From: Candidatus Eisenbacteria bacterium
GTDB lineage: Bacteria > Eisenbacteria > RBG-16-71-46 > SZUA-252
Length of the DNA: 36,157 nucleotides
Reading direction: 5' to 3'
NCBI GenBank assembly: GCA_005893305.1
Contig: VBOZ01000029.1
Coordinates: forward strand, 112,461 to 148,617
The notes under the pieces are model-generated. The model was not told where the DNA came from. It worked only from the letters and a program-made list of their open reading frames with translations, and did not search any database. The position numbers and the translations under genes are program-made. How positions within the stretch are numbered: position 1 is the stretch's first letter; every line of letters begins with the position of its first letter. Below, piece after piece: positions 7,462-15,923 of this stretch.

Positions 7462-7951
7462 ATACGCGCCGTACTACGGCAAGTACATCGAGAAGGTTCC
7501 GGATGGCCCGATCCTGGACATCCTGCGCGCGCAGATTCGCGGCACCCTGGAGCTACTGCGCTCTTTGCCCGAGTCGAAGGGTGAGCACGTCTACGCGCCC
7601 GGCAAGTGGAGCATCAAGCAGGTCGTTGGCCACGTGAGCGACGGGGAGCGCGTATTCGCGTATCGGGCGCTCCGATTCGGACGCAGCGACGCCACTCAGC
7701 TCCCGGGCTTCGAGCAGGACGACTACGCGCGCGACGGCGGATTTGCCGCGCGATCCCTGCGCCATCTTGCGGACGAGCTGGAGGCGGTCCGCCGCGCGAC
7801 GGTGCTCCTTTACGAGGGCTTCGGTGAGGGGGACTGGTTGCGGAAGGGGATCGCTTCCTCGAACCCGGTGAGCGTGCGCGCCCTCGCCTACATCATCGCG
7901 GGCCACGAGCTCCACCACGTCAAGATTCTCCGGGAACGATACCTGGCCTGA
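7439..7951 (+). CDS. DinB-fold metalloprotein
   Basis: A 170-residue four-helix-bundle protein of the DinB/YfiT-like superfamily. The TTG start at 7439 has GGAGG 7 bases upstream and gives the N-terminus KRPDPSEYAPYYGKYIEKVP, which is common at the start of this family. The three likely metal ligands are H65 (VVGHVSDGER), H156 and H160 (AGHELHHVKIL). Some relatives are thiol-dependent transferases (bacillithiol, mycothiol) and many are uncharacterised; none of these roles can be assigned here. It overlaps the epimerase gene by 23 bases and converges with the transporter gene after 49 bases. Confidence 0.88.
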   Translation: MKRPDPSEYAPYYGKYIEKVPDGPILDILRAQIRGTLELLRSLPESKGEHVYAPGKWSIKQVVGHVSDGERVFAYRALRFGRSDATQLPGFEQDDYARDGGFAARSLRHLADELEAVRRATVLLYEGFGEGDWLRKGIASSNPVSVRALAYIIAGHELHHVKILRERYLA

Positions 7952-8000
7952 GTCGCGCCCTGCTCCACGATCCGGAAAGCCCGCCTCGCGCGTCTCCCGG

Positions 8001-8888
8001 CTAGTCCCGCCCCGAGAACAGCGTCACCGCAACCCCGCAGAGGACCAACGCCCCTCCCAGGTACGTGATCGGCGCCGGCGATTCTCCCCGTACGATCGCG
8101 CCCACGATCACCGCGATCATTGGGATGATGAGCGCCGCCACGGTTACCCTCGTCACCTTCCATTGTCCGACGAGCCAGGTATAGAGGACGTAGGCGCCCA
8201 GGTTTCCGGCGATCGCCAGATAGATAATCGGACCCCAGCCGGTCATCGTGTGGGGCAGCGTGTGCGACTCCCCGAGCGCGAGGCTTGCCAGGAAGCAGAT
8301 CACGGCTCCGATGGCCGCGCCCAGCGCGTTCACGACGAACGCCGAATGGGTGGGCACCTTCTTCAAGATGACGCCCGCGAGGGCGGCACAGGTCGCGCCG
8401 CCGAAGACGCCGAGAAGGGCCGGGGCGGGGGCTCCCAGCTTGAGCTCGCCGGAGAAGATCAGCGCGACCCCGGCCAATCCCACGACGGCAGCGAGCATGC
8501 GCCGGCGATCCAGCGCATGGACGCCGAGCATCGACGCGAAGATGCCGGTCGTGAGCGGGGTCGTGGCATAGAGCGTCGCCGCGATCCCGCTCGGCACGGT
8601 CTGTTCGCCCCAGTAGAGCAGGGCGAAATTCACGCCCAGATTGAGAAAGCCGAAGAGGGCGATTCCCTTGAGCGCCGCTCCCCGCGGCCAGTCGGCCCGC
8701 GTGGCCAGGGCGACAAGCGTATTCAGGGCGGCCGCCAGAATCAGCCGGATCGTCGCCCCCCAAAGGGGAGGCACCGCCTCGTTCCCGATCCGGATCGCCA
8801 GGAACGTGGTTCCCCAGATCAAGGACATGCCTACGAAGGCGGCGTACTGGGCGGGTTGTCGGGTCTCGGCGGGGGATGGAGCGTTCAT
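8001..8888 (-). CDS. EamA/DMT-family transporter
   Basis: A 295-residue membrane protein with about ten transmembrane segments in two EamA repeats (roughly 15-145 and 155-290). The first begins FVGMSLIWGTTFLAIRIG, the usual first helix of this family; the second ends with YLGGALVLCGVAVTLFSG. ATG at 8888 is chosen. The frame stays open to an ATG at 8939, but that codon lies inside a strong hairpin and would add a polar 17-residue extension. Family members export amino acids, purines or other metabolites; the substrate is unknown. It lies downstream of the small repeat-protein gene, separated by the hairpin. Confidence 0.9.
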   Translation of the reverse strand: MNAPSPAETRQPAQYAAFVGMSLIWGTTFLAIRIGNEAVPPLWGATIRLILAAALNTLVALATRADWPRGAALKGIALFGFLNLGVNFALLYWGEQTVPSGIAATLYATTPLTTGIFASMLGVHALDRRRMLAAVVGLAGVALIFSGELKLGAPAPALLGVFGGATCAALAGVILKKVPTHSAFVVNALGAAIGAVICFLASLALGESHTLPHTMTGWGPIIYLAIAGNLGAYVLYTWLVGQWKVTRVTVAALIIPMIAVIVGAIVRGESPAPITYLGGALVLCGVAVTLFSGRD

Positions 8889-8926
8889 TGATGAGGCGAT
8901 CCTGACACATTCGCGCGTCAAAGCGA

Positions 8927-8953
8927 AGGGGCGCCCCATCGTGGGGCGCCCCT
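8927..8953. terminator. perfect 12-bp hairpin, probable terminator
   Basis: AGGGGCGCCCCA, loop TCG, TGGGGCGCCCCT: a perfect 12-bp stem. On the minus strand it lies 41 bases after the stop of the repeat-protein gene and 38 bases before the transporter start. A minus-strand TTCGCTTTG follows, only weakly T-rich. It probably separates the two transcripts. Confidence 0.65.
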
Positions 8954-8994
8954 CGAAGTCTTGACCTCGCCGCGCCGGCTACGTCGGGCGTGCG

Positions 8995-9411
8995 CTAGGG
9001 TCGGAGTGAGACCTGCGATCCCTTGTTGTCATACAGGTTGAGGCGCGGCCCCTTGTCTTCCGTGATCATCAGCTGGGCGCGTGGGCTCTCGGTTGCGTCG
9101 AACAGATCGAGAGCGGGTCCTTCCTTGTCCACGCCGAGATTCACGCGGAGCTTTCCGTCCTTGTCGAGGAGCGTGAGGGCGGGGCCCTCATCTCCGACAG
9201 CCAGGATCATCCGCGCCTTCCCTTGCGCGTCGCGGACGATGAAGAGCTCCGCATCGAGCGTCTTGCTCGGAGGTGCGGAGAGGCCGAGAAACAGGGCTCC
9301 CACCACACCAAGTAGAGCGATCGAGCCGCCGATCTTGAGGCTTCGATTCTCGCGCTCCACTTTTTCCAGCCGGATCAACAACGAATCCTGCATTTGATTC
9401 TCCGACGACAT
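8995..9411 (-). CDS. small membrane-anchored repeat protein, function unknown
   Basis: A 138-residue protein from ATG 9411 with a G-run (AAGGGGGG) just upstream as ribosome-binding site. Residues 8-26 are a short amphipathic, coiled-coil-like helix (LLIRLEKVERENRSLK), 27-46 are one transmembrane segment, and 54-136 are about four copies of a 20-23-residue beta-type repeat with the pattern EGPaLxLxDxxGkxRxxL. The repeats read like a small beta-solenoid or sheet outside the membrane. Topology is probably N-in with the repeats exported. No function can be assigned. Start and reading frame are well supported by the repeat regularity. Confidence 0.72.
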   Translation of the reverse strand: MSSENQMQDSLLIRLEKVERENRSLKIGGSIALLGVVGALFLGLSAPPSKTLDAELFIVRDAQGKARMILAVGDEGPALTLLDKDGKLRVNLGVDKEGPALDLFDATESPRAQLMITEDKGPRLNLYDNKGSQVSLRP

Positions 9412-9756
9412 GCACCCCCCTTACACCGTGAATGTGAAATGTCTCGCTCGACCGGAACAACATTCATATATCGGCAAGAGGGGACGGAAGGTTAGCTCGG
9501 ATCGACGCGCGAAGCGATTTGGAGCGCGCGGCAAAGCGCATTCGGGCGATTTGCCAAAGCGCTCGTGCGCCGCGGACGATCGCGGCGACGTCGATCGCGG
9601 ACACGATGAAATTGCCGACCGCAATTTCGAACCGTGGCGTTTTGATCGACGCGCGACGAACGTGGATCGCGACGCGAGACGACGTCGACGACATCTCGAT
9701 GCGAGACGAGGAGCGAAGACGCTTCGCGAGCGCGCGATGGGGATCGTGGCCGGCAC

Positions 9757-9784
9757 GGGCCGCCAGGGCCGCCACGGGCCGCCA
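9757..9784 (+). repeat. three GGGCCGCCA units
   Basis: Copies at 9757-9765, 9766-9774 and 9776-9784, the last after one extra C. A short tandem repeat in non-coding DNA with no assigned role. Confidence 0.7.
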
Positions 9785-9804
9785 CAATCTAATTCCCAAG
9801 GAGC

Positions 9805-9857
9805 GTGCAAGTCGGGCCCGAGAGAGTGCAATTGGAGTGCGGTCAGAAACTGTGCAA
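9805..9857 (+). promoter_or_regulatory. GTGCAA motif cluster next to an AT-rich promoter region
   Basis: GTGCAA at 9805-9810, 9826-9831 and 9852-9857, plus GTGCGG at 9837-9842, immediately upstream of the AT-rich stretch 9858-9877. The first two are 21 bases apart, two helical turns. They may be binding sites for a regulator of the gene at 9947; this is only a pattern observation. Confidence 0.25.
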
Positions 9858-9918
9858 CCTATTAAAATATATTAACTTACATCCTAAAGTCGTGCCCGTC
9901 GAATGCCGATGAATAGCA

Positions 9919-9936
9919 ACGGACAAGAACGTCCGT
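9919..9936 (+). promoter_or_regulatory. leader hairpin ACGGAC / GTCCGT before the membrane-protein gene
   Basis: A 6-bp perfect stem with a 6-base loop ends one base before the GGAGGT (9938-9943) of the next gene. Folding could affect access to the ribosome-binding site. Confidence 0.3.
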
Positions 9937-9946
9937 CGGAGGTGGG

Positions 9947-10801
9947 ATGCCTAAGTCGGCTCGGCGCTATTTTCAGATCGTCATATTTCGAGTCGGCCTC
10001 GCGGTCATGGCGCTTCTTACGGCGGCCTGGGCCGGACATCAGCTGCGAGAAGACGGCCCGGTCTGGCTCATCGCTTCGATCTTCGCGGCGAGCGCATCGG
10101 TCTGTCTCATCTGGCCGCTTGTCGTGCCCGCGGAGAACAGCACGATGGTTGTCTACTCGGTCGGGCCCGCGTTCTATCTCGCCGGCATGTTCCTGCTCCC
10201 GCCAGGACTCTTGGTGCTCGTGATCGGATTCTCGACCGCGCTCTCGGGAATCGTGTACGGCACTCGCGCGTACCGAACGGTCTTTCAGCTCTCGGCCTCG
10301 ATCCTGGCGTTCGGCGGATTCGCGCTCTTCTTTCACCTCGGTCCGCAGCCTGCCGACTTCATGTTCCATCCCGCCCCACGCGCCGGCCTCGAGCTCCTGA
10401 TCGCGACGGCCGCGCTCATCTCGCTGCTCATCATCCGCAGCCTGGCGCTGCGCGTCGAGCACGGGGATCACGCGCCCCACTGGGGTGCGTTCCAGAAGAC
10501 CGCCATCATCGAAGCCGTCCTCTGTCTCGCGTTTTCGCTGACCATCACGGTGCTCGCTCGCATCCACCTCGCCCTTCTCTCGATCGTCTACGTCGAGATC
10601 GGAGCGGTCTGGTGGTTCCTGCACCGTTACCACGGATACGTGAGCCGGATGAAGGGCGGGAGGATGGTGCCGTCGGTGGCTCCCGTTTGGGGGCGGTTCG
10701 ACAAGTCGCCCCGCCTGGCGGGCGAGGCAAAGCAGGAGGAGTGGGCGAGCGCGCGGGCTCGGAAGGCTGCTAGCGGGACTTCCCGGCGGGGCCGGCTTTG
10801 A
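9947..10801 (+). CDS. polytopic membrane protein, function unknown
   Basis: A 284-residue protein from ATG 9947 with GGAGGT close upstream. About seven hydrophobic segments fill residues 8-225 (for example [76 protein letters not shown]). A polar, basic cytoplasmic tail follows ([16 protein letters not shown] to the end). The arrangement resembles membrane sensor modules found in front of GGDEF, HD-GYP or kinase domains, but no output domain is present. Its 3' end overlaps the 3' end of ispG on the other strand by 32 bases. No function is proposed. Confidence 0.65.
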   Translation: MPKSARRYFQIVIFRVGLAVMALLTAAWAGHQLREDGPVWLIASIFAASASVCLIWPLVVPAENSTMVVYSVGPAFYLAGMFLLPPGLLVLVIGFSTALSGIVYGTRAYRTVFQLSASILAFGGFALFFHLGPQPADFMFHPAPRAGLELLIATAALISLLIIRSLALRVEHGDHAPHWGAFQKTAIIEAVLCLAFSLTITVLARIHLALLSIVYVEIGAVWWFLHRYHGYVSRMKGGRMVPSVAPVWGRFDKSPRLAGEAKQEEWASARARKAASGTSRRGRL

Positions 10802-12074
10802 CGATTTCGGCGGGGCGCGATCTGCCGTAGCGACCCGCGACGTACTCCTCGACCAGAGCGAGAAAATCCTCCGCGATTCGCGGGCCCTGAAGCGTCGTCC
10901 GGAGGGATCCGTCGACGTAGACCGGCGCCTTCGGGTCCTCCGCCGTGCCGGGCAACGAAATGCCGATGTCCGCGTGTCTTGATTCCCCCGGGCCGTTCAC
11001 CACGCAGCCCATCACCGCGACGCGGAGCTCCTCCACGCCCGCGTAGCGGGCCCGCCACTCCGGCATCCGTTCCCGAAGCCGAGCGTTCACCCGTTCGGCA
11101 AGCTCCTGGAAGAAGCTGCTCGTGGTCCGGCCGCACCCGGGGCAGGAAGTGACCTGGGGCTGAAAGTGGCGGATCTCGAGGGATTGGAGGATTTGCTGGC
11201 AGACCCAGACCTCCTCGCGGCGGTCGCCGCCGGGCTGGGGAGTCAGGCTCACGCGGATCGTATCGCCGATCCCATCGAGCAGGAGCGTGGAGAGGCCGGC
11301 GGTCGAGGCGACGATCCCCTTCGTCCCCATGCCGGCTTCGGTGAGCCCGAGATGGAGCGGGAAATCGGTTTCCGCAGCGAGCCGCCGGTAGATCGCGATC
11401 AGGTCGCGGACCCCGGAGACCTTGGCGGATAGGACGATCGCGCCATGCGGCTGGCCGAATTCCTCGGCGAGCGCCGCCGATCGGACGGCGCTCTGGAACA
11501 TCGCCTCGAGCGTGACGTCGCGATCGTCCCTCGGCTGGGCCCGACGCGCGTTCTCATCCATCAGCGCGGTGAGGAGCTCGCGATCGAGCGAGCCCCAGTT
11601 GACGCCGATCCTCACCGGCTTCCCGTTCGCCGCGGCGACCTCGATGATCCGTCGGAAGTGATCGTCGTGCTTCTTCCCGGCTCCGACGTTTCCGGGATTG
11701 ATCCGGTACTTGTCGAGGGCGCGCGCGCACTCGGGATACTCCGTGAGCAGGAGGTGGCCGCTGAAGTGGAAGTCCCCGATGATGGGCGCCGTGACGCCTT
11801 GATCGCGCACGCGCCGCACGATCTCGGGCACCGCCTTGGCCGCCTCCGGCGTGTTGACGGTGACGCGGACGAGCTCGGATCCCGCCTCGGCGAGCGCCGC
11901 GGTCTGGTCGGCGGTCGCTTTGGCATCGGCGGTGTCCGTGTTGGTCATCGACTGGACGGCGACGGGGGGGCCGCCTCCGACCGTCACCGAGCCGATGGTG
12001 ACAGGGACGGAGTGCCGGCGGGGCCGATCTTCGGACGCCGGGGTGGAGCCTGGCTTCATGGATATCACGAGCAT
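10770..12074 (-). CDS. ispG: 4-hydroxy-3-methylbut-2-en-1-yl diphosphate synthase (IspG/GcpE)
   Basis: A 434-residue enzyme of the MEP isoprenoid pathway converting MEcPP to HMBPP with a [4Fe-4S] cluster. N-terminal [20 protein letters not shown] is the family signature. The barrel contains RINPGNVG and IGVNWGSLD. The C-terminal cluster domain has CPGCGR and GCVVNGPGE, giving three Cys ligands (C311, C314 and C357 from this start). ATG 12074 is chosen because a good promoter places it only 6 bases after the -10; ATG 12059 (MKPGST) is the alternative. It neighbours the menaquinone genes, fitting supply of the polyprenyl tail. Confidence 0.97.
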   Translation of the reverse strand: MLVISMKPGSTPASEDRPRRHSVPVTIGSVTVGGGPPVAVQSMTNTDTADAKATADQTAALAEAGSELVRVTVNTPEAAKAVPEIVRRVRDQGVTAPIIGDFHFSGHLLLTEYPECARALDKYRINPGNVGAGKKHDDHFRRIIEVAAANGKPVRIGVNWGSLDRELLTALMDENARRAQPRDDRDVTLEAMFQSAVRSAALAEEFGQPHGAIVLSAKVSGVRDLIAIYRRLAAETDFPLHLGLTEAGMGTKGIVASTAGLSTLLLDGIGDTIRVSLTPQPGGDRREEVWVCQQILQSLEIRHFQPQVTSCPGCGRTTSSFFQELAERVNARLRERMPEWRARYAGVEELRVAVMGCVVNGPGESRHADIGISLPGTAEDPKAPVYVDGSLRTTLQGPRIAEDFLALVEEYVAGRYGRSRPAEIVKAGPAGKSR

Positions 12075-12080
12075 CCGGCG

Positions 12081-12109
12081 AGTCTACCGCGCTCCCAGAG
12101 GGCGGTCAA
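12081..12109 (-). promoter_or_regulatory. promoter of ispG
   Basis: On the minus strand, TTGACC (12109-12104), a 17-base spacer and TAGACT (12086-12081). Five of six and four of six bases match sigma70 consensus. The ATG at 12074 follows 6 bases after the -10, so the mRNA may begin at or near the start codon. Confidence 0.6.
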
Positions 12110-12114
12110 ACGAA

Positions 12115-12136
12115 CGGCGAGGTGCTATGCTCGCCG
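12115..12136. promoter_or_regulatory. inverted repeat CGGCGAG / CTCGCCG over the menG start region
   Basis: A perfect 7-bp inverted repeat with an 8-base spacer (12122-12129), between the divergent ispG and menG genes and overlapping the menG -10. It ends one base before the GTG of menG. It could be an operator or arise by chance from the GC-rich start context. Confidence 0.3.
12123..12131 (+). promoter_or_regulatory. extended -10 of menG
   Basis: TGC followed by TATGCT, ending 6 bases before the GTG at 12138. No ribosome-binding site is visible, which suggests a leaderless transcript like that proposed for ispG and menF. No good -35 was seen, which extended -10 promoters tolerate. Confidence 0.45.
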
Positions 12137-12137
12137 G

Positions 12138-12893
12138 GTGACGACAAATCCGACGATGACTCCGCCCGCGCCGCCCGCGCCACCCGCGCTGCCCGCGCCG
12201 AGCGTGAAGCGCATGTTCGCGTCGATCGCGGGCTCCTACGATCGCGCGAACCAGATTCTCTCATGGGGCATGCACCACGGCTGGCGCGTCGCGGCGGTTC
12301 GCTGGAGCGGCGCCAAGGCCGGCGACCGGGTCCTCGATTGCGCGACCGGGACGGGGGATCTGGCGCTCGCGTTTCGACGCGCCGTCGGACCCGAGGGCGA
12401 AGTGGTCGGCACCGATTTCTGCGAGGAGATGCTCGCGATCGCGTCGGAGAAGTCGAGGCGAGCTGGGCTCTCCGTCCGCTACGAGCCGGCGGACGTGCTC
12501 TCGCTCCCGTACCGGGATGCCTCGTTCGACATCGCGTCGATCGCCTTCGGCATCCGGAACGTCGAAGACCCCGCGCGGGGGATTGTCGGGCTGGCCAGAG
12601 TGGTCCGGCCCGGAGGGCGCGTCGTGGTGCTGGAATTCGGCCAGCCGGGGAGCGCCCTGTTCGCGCCCCTCTACCGCTTCTATTCCCGGCGGATCCTCCC
12701 GACGATCGGCGGGTGGGTCAGCGGCGAGCGCTCAGCCTACGAGTATCTCGATCGCACCTCGTCGCGCTTTCCCGCGGGAGAGCGTTTCGCCTCGCTGATG
12801 CGCGCGACCGGCGCGTTCCGCCGCGTGGAGTCGCACGCGCTCACAGGCGGCGTCGCGCATGTCTACGTGGGCGAGGTGGGGGTACCGCAATGA
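12138..12893 (+). CDS. menG: demethylmenaquinone methyltransferase (MenG/UbiE)
   Basis: A 251-residue class I SAM methyltransferase doing the last step of menaquinone synthesis. The signature FASIAGSYDRANQILSWGMH opens the fold; SAM motif I is LDCATGTGDLA (66-76); GTDFCEEML, AFGIRNV, RPGGRVVVLEFGQP and YSRRILPTIGGWVSGERSAY are characteristic of UbiE/MenG. The frame is open far upstream, but that part is antisense to ispG. GTG 12138 is preferred because of the adjacent -10; ATG 12156 is an alternative. The first 20 residues are a Pro/Ala repeat. The menI gene follows after 25 bases. Confidence 0.96.
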   Translation: MTTNPTMTPPAPPAPPALPAPSVKRMFASIAGSYDRANQILSWGMHHGWRVAAVRWSGAKAGDRVLDCATGTGDLALAFRRAVGPEGEVVGTDFCEEMLAIASEKSRRAGLSVRYEPADVLSLPYRDASFDIASIAFGIRNVEDPARGIVGLARVVRPGGRVVVLEFGQPGSALFAPLYRFYSRRILPTIGGWVSGERSAYEYLDRTSSRFPAGERFASLMRATGAFRRVESHALTGGVAHVYVGEVGVPQ

Positions 12894-12918
12894 TGACGGT
12901 CCCAGGAGATGCCTCGAC

Positions 12919-13356
12919 GTGAGCTTTCGGACGACGCTCCCCGTGCGCTTCCAGGATGTCGACGCCGGCGGGGTCCTCTTCTTCGGCCGGATCTTCGACT
13001 ATTGCCACCAAGCGTATGAGGAGTTCGTCGCGACCTCGGGAGTCGATCCCGCGCATTACTTCGCCGGCGATGACTACCTCGTGCCGATCGTGCACGCGGA
13101 GGCCGACTATCGGGCTCCGATCCGCCATGGCGAGCGCGTCGTCGTCACGATCGACGTGAGCCGCGTGGGACGAGCCTCGATCGAGCTTCGCTATCGCGTC
13201 ACGGGTCTCAAGGAAGATCTGCGGGACGAGGTGACCACGGTCCACGCCTTCGTCGAGCGGGCGGCGATGAAGCCGATCCCGATCCCGGCCGCCCTACGTG
13301 AGTTCTTTCTCGGGCACCTGGTTCCGGAAGCGGTCGCGCACCACCCGCCGAAGTAG
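12919..13356 (+). CDS. menI: hotdog thioesterase, probable DHNA-CoA hydrolase (MenI)
   Basis: A 145-residue 4HBT-family hotdog protein. GTG 12919 with AGGAG 10 bases upstream is preferred over an earlier in-frame start inside menG. The N-terminal RFQDVDAGGVLFFGRIFDYC matches the family helix with the catalytic acidic residue (D15 in QDVDAGG). Similar proteins hydrolyse 4-hydroxybenzoyl-CoA, acyl-CoAs or, in cyanobacteria, 1,4-dihydroxy-2-naphthoyl-CoA. Position between menG and menE in a full men cluster supports the DHNA-CoA role; the specific substrate is inferred from context. Its last 63 bases overlap the 3' end of menE on the opposite strand. Confidence 0.82.
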   Translation: MSFRTTLPVRFQDVDAGGVLFFGRIFDYCHQAYEEFVATSGVDPAHYFAGDDYLVPIVHAEADYRAPIRHGERVVVTIDVSRVGRASIELRYRVTGLKEDLRDEVTTVHAFVERAAMKPIPIPAALREFFLGHLVPEAVAHHPPK

Positions 13357-14796
13357 CTTTCCCGAGGGGCTCCGGGGCAGCTCCCGCAGCACCATGAGCC
13401 GGCGCGGCAGCTTGAATGAGGCGAGCGTGGGCTCAGCGTGGCGGCGAAGCTCCTCGATCGTGACCACCTCGTCGCCCCGCACCTGGATCGCCGCCGCGAC
13501 CTCGTTTCCCCAGGAGCCCGCGGGGATGCCGACCACGCACGCGTCCGCCACCGCCGGGTGCTCCCGAAGCACGCGCTCGACCTCCTCGGGCGAGACATTC
13601 TCGCCTCCGACGACGATCCGGTCGATGCGCCGATCCTTCACCAAGAGTCTCCCGGCGGCATCCCACGCTCCGACGTCGCCCGTCTTGAGCCAGCGGCCGG
13701 CCCAGGCCGACGCGTTCGATTGCTCGTCCTCGAGGTAGGCGGCCATGACGGTCGGTCCGCGAACCACGATTTCCCCCTCCACGCCCTTTCCCGCGGCCTG
13801 TCCGTCCGAGTCGCGGATCTCCACCTGAGTGAACATCAGGGGGCGTCCCGCCGACTCGAGACCGGCCGGCCATTCGCGAAGCGAGAGCGTCGTGACTTGG
13901 GAAGCCGCTTCGGTGAGTCCATAGGTGGGGAGGGCATGGAGACGGAGGTCGGCCGCCTGCTCCAGCAGAGCCGCCGGGATCGGACCGCCGCCGATGAGCG
14001 CGGCGCGGAGGGAGGTGGGGAAGATCCGGCCGCGCCGTCCTTCGAGGAGCCGCTCGAGCATCGGCGGCACGAGGGAGAGGAGCGTGACCCCTTCCGCGTC
14101 GATCGCCTTGTTTACCGCGTCGGCGTCGAAGCGATCGTGGAGCAGCACGCCGGTTCCGTAGTACGCGCTCCGCGTCAGGATGGAGAGCCCGCCGACGTGG
14201 TGGAGCGGGAGGCAGCTGAGCCAGAGGTCGTTCGGGCGCACGCCCAGATTCCGCGCGGACTGGAGCGCGCTCCAGAAGAAATTCCCGTGGGTCAGGATGC
14301 ACGCCCGCGGCTCGCCGCCCGTCCCGGACGTGAAGCAGAGCGCGGCAGGCGCGTCGAGCCGGCGATCGCGGACCTGGACGGTCGGCGCGGCGCTCTCCAG
14401 GGCCGCGGCCGAGGTCTTCTCCCGGGCCACGGCCGGCGCCTTCCCCCGGGTCGCCCCGATGGCCTCGCTCGTGATGACGAGCTCGACCATGGCCCGCTCC
14501 CGGAGCGCCTGCCGCTCCAGGGGCGTCAGCGACGTGCCGATCGGCGCCGGGAGGACGTCGGCACGATGGCACGCATGAAACGCGATCGCGAAGGGAAGGG
14601 GATGCTGCGGCTCGAACTCGAGGGAGAGATGCTCGCCCGCGCCCAAGCCCTGCACGAGGAACGCGTCGGTCGACTCTTGCACCGCGGCGTCGAGCTGGCC
14701 GTAGGTGAAGGCGCGTCCGCCGTGGCGGAGTGCCAGGCGGCCGGGAGCGATGCGCGCCCAGAACCGGACGGGGTCGGGGGTCGAAGTTTGGGTCAC
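13294..14796 (-). CDS. menE: o-succinylbenzoate-CoA ligase (MenE)
   Basis: A 500-residue ANL-superfamily adenylate-forming enzyme that activates o-succinylbenzoate with ATP and CoA. Motifs in order: ALCFTSGTGGEPRACILTHG (P-loop), SCLPLHHVGGLSIL, LIGGGPIP, LPTYGLTEAAS, LKTGDVGAWDAAGRL, RIDRIVVGGENVSPEEVE and the C-terminal catalytic-lysine motif RSPSGKLLRR. The GTG start (14796) overlaps the menC stop as GTGA, indicating translational coupling. It is the last gene of the minus-strand men operon and ends inside the antisense menI 3' end. Confidence 0.95.
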   Translation of the reverse strand: MTQTSTPDPVRFWARIAPGRLALRHGGRAFTYGQLDAAVQESTDAFLVQGLGAGEHLSLEFEPQHPLPFAIAFHACHRADVLPAPIGTSLTPLERQALRERAMVELVITSEAIGATRGKAPAVAREKTSAAALESAAPTVQVRDRRLDAPAALCFTSGTGGEPRACILTHGNFFWSALQSARNLGVRPNDLWLSCLPLHHVGGLSILTRSAYYGTGVLLHDRFDADAVNKAIDAEGVTLLSLVPPMLERLLEGRRGRIFPTSLRAALIGGGPIPAALLEQAADLRLHALPTYGLTEAASQVTTLSLREWPAGLESAGRPLMFTQVEIRDSDGQAAGKGVEGEIVVRGPTVMAAYLEDEQSNASAWAGRWLKTGDVGAWDAAGRLLVKDRRIDRIVVGGENVSPEEVERVLREHPAVADACVVGIPAGSWGNEVAAAIQVRGDEVVTIEELRRHAEPTLASFKLPRRLMVLRELPRSPSGKLLRRVVRDRFRNQVPEKELT

Positions 14797-15923
14797 GCGC
14801 CCTCCTCCGCGAACGACCCCACCAGCTCCGCCGCGCTCCAGAACGCGGCAGGGAGGGTTGCGCCGAGGCCGGGCTCCGTGGGGACGCGGGCCTTGCCGCC
14901 AGGGTAGGACGTCACGCGGCGCGACCCGTCGAACGCCCGCTCCGCGGAGGCGACGCCGTGGGCGAAGCGGCTCGGGCCGAGCGAAGCGGCGAGGTGGAGC
15001 GCGCCGGTCCGGCCGATGTCGCTCTCCAGCAGCGACGTCACGACCACCGCCGCGCCGAATTCCCCGGCGAGGGCCGCCACCGCTCCTGCGGCCTGGAGAC
15101 CGCCGAGCGCCATCGGCTTCACGATGAGGATATCGGCCGCGCCCGCCGCCAGAATCCGGCGCGCGGTCGCCAGGTCACGCACCGCCTCGTCGGCGGCGAT
15201 CGGCACGCCCGCGGCCGCGCGGACGCGCGCGAGCGCGTCGATCGCGTCCGCCGGGACGGGCTGCTCGCAGAATTCGATGTCGTAGCGACGGAGCTCGGCC
15301 AGAGTCTGGATCGCCTCGATCTCCGACCACGCCTGGTTCGCGTCCACTCGAATCCGAACCGCCGGTCCCGCGACCTCACGCACCGCGCGGACGCGGGCGA
15401 CGTCCTCACCGAGCGACCCGCCACCGACCTTGACCTTGATCGTGCCGACACCCGATGCGACCGCGGCCATCGCCCCCCGCGCCGTCCGGTCCGGGGACAG
15501 ACGGGGGATCGCGGCGTTGACCGGGACTTCGGTGAGCGCACCGGACCCGCTCAGGAACCGGGCCACGGACATGTTTGCATGCTGCGCCGCGAGGTCGTGA
15601 AGCGCGAGATCGATCGCGTGTCGCGCGCACGGAGACGCCGCGACCGGGGCCAACCGGGGGAGGTCGGCGGCCGCCTCGAGATACGCCTCCCGCGGAAGCC
15701 CGACCAACCGTTCCGCCGCGCCTCGCAGCGCCGCCACGCTGGACGCGTGCGTCTCGAGTCCGAACCCGGGCCAGGGCGCGGTCTCGCCGAGACCGACCCA
15801 GCCCCCTTCCTCCTCGAGGAGCAGGATCGAGCCGACGCGCTCGGTCGTGGGCCCTTCCGCGCTCGGCCATGCATCGGGCAGCGGGGTGCGATAGGACCGA
15901 ATCCAGACCTTTCGAATGGTCAT
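14793..15923 (-). CDS. menC: o-succinylbenzoate synthase (MenC)
   Basis: A 376-residue enolase-superfamily enzyme that dehydrates SHCHC to o-succinylbenzoate. Catalytic lysines K163 and K165 are in TIKVKVGGG; metal ligands are D194 (RVDAN), E220 (CEQP) and D245 (ADE); K269 (IVKPM) is the opposite general acid/base. All expected residues are present. The frame is open upstream to 16082, but ATG 15923, overlapping the menA stop as ATGA, gives the proper N-terminus MTIRKVWIRSYRTPL. Coupled at both ends to menA and menE. Confidence 0.95.
   Translation of the reverse strand: MTIRKVWIRSYRTPLPDAWPSAEGPTTERVGSILLLEEEGGWVGLGETAPWPGFGLETHASSVAALRGAAERLVGLPREAYLEAAADLPRLAPVAASPCARHAIDLALHDLAAQHANMSVARFLSGSGALTEVPVNAAIPRLSPDRTARGAMAAVASGVGTIKVKVGGGSLGEDVARVRAVREVAGPAVRIRVDANQAWSEIEAIQTLAELRRYDIEFCEQPVPADAIDALARVRAAAGVPIAADEAVRDLATARRILAAGAADILIVKPMALGGLQAAGAVAALAGEFGAAVVVTSLLESDIGRTGALHLAASLGPSRFAHGVASAERAFDGSRRVTSYPGGKARVPTEPGLGATLPAAFWSAAELVGSFAEEGA

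Larger units (their letters stand above)
9412..9946. other. 535-base region without a convincing gene
   Basis: Several overlapping open frames occur on both strands, but all are Arg/Ala/Ser-rich translations of GCGA/TCGA-rich DNA with no family resemblance. The region contains three GGGCCGCCA units (9757-9784), three GTGCAA motifs (9805, 9826, 9852) before an AT-rich stretch (9858-9890), and a hairpin before the next gene. The AT-rich part is unusual for this window and probably contains the promoter of the membrane-protein gene. The rest may be decayed sequence or an unrecognised RNA. Confidence 0.5.

Noticed and set aside
8889-8939. Upstream start of the EamA transporter at 8939
   Set aside because: That ATG lies in the loop of a 12-bp hairpin, and the extra 17 residues are not typical of the family.
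9464-9875. Several overlapping open frames in the gene-free region
   Set aside because: None has a ribosome-binding site or family motifs, and the translations are Arg/Ala/Ser-rich on both strands.
11445-12137. N-terminal extension of the menG frame
   Set aside because: It is antisense to ispG, and the methyltransferase signature starts only after 12138.
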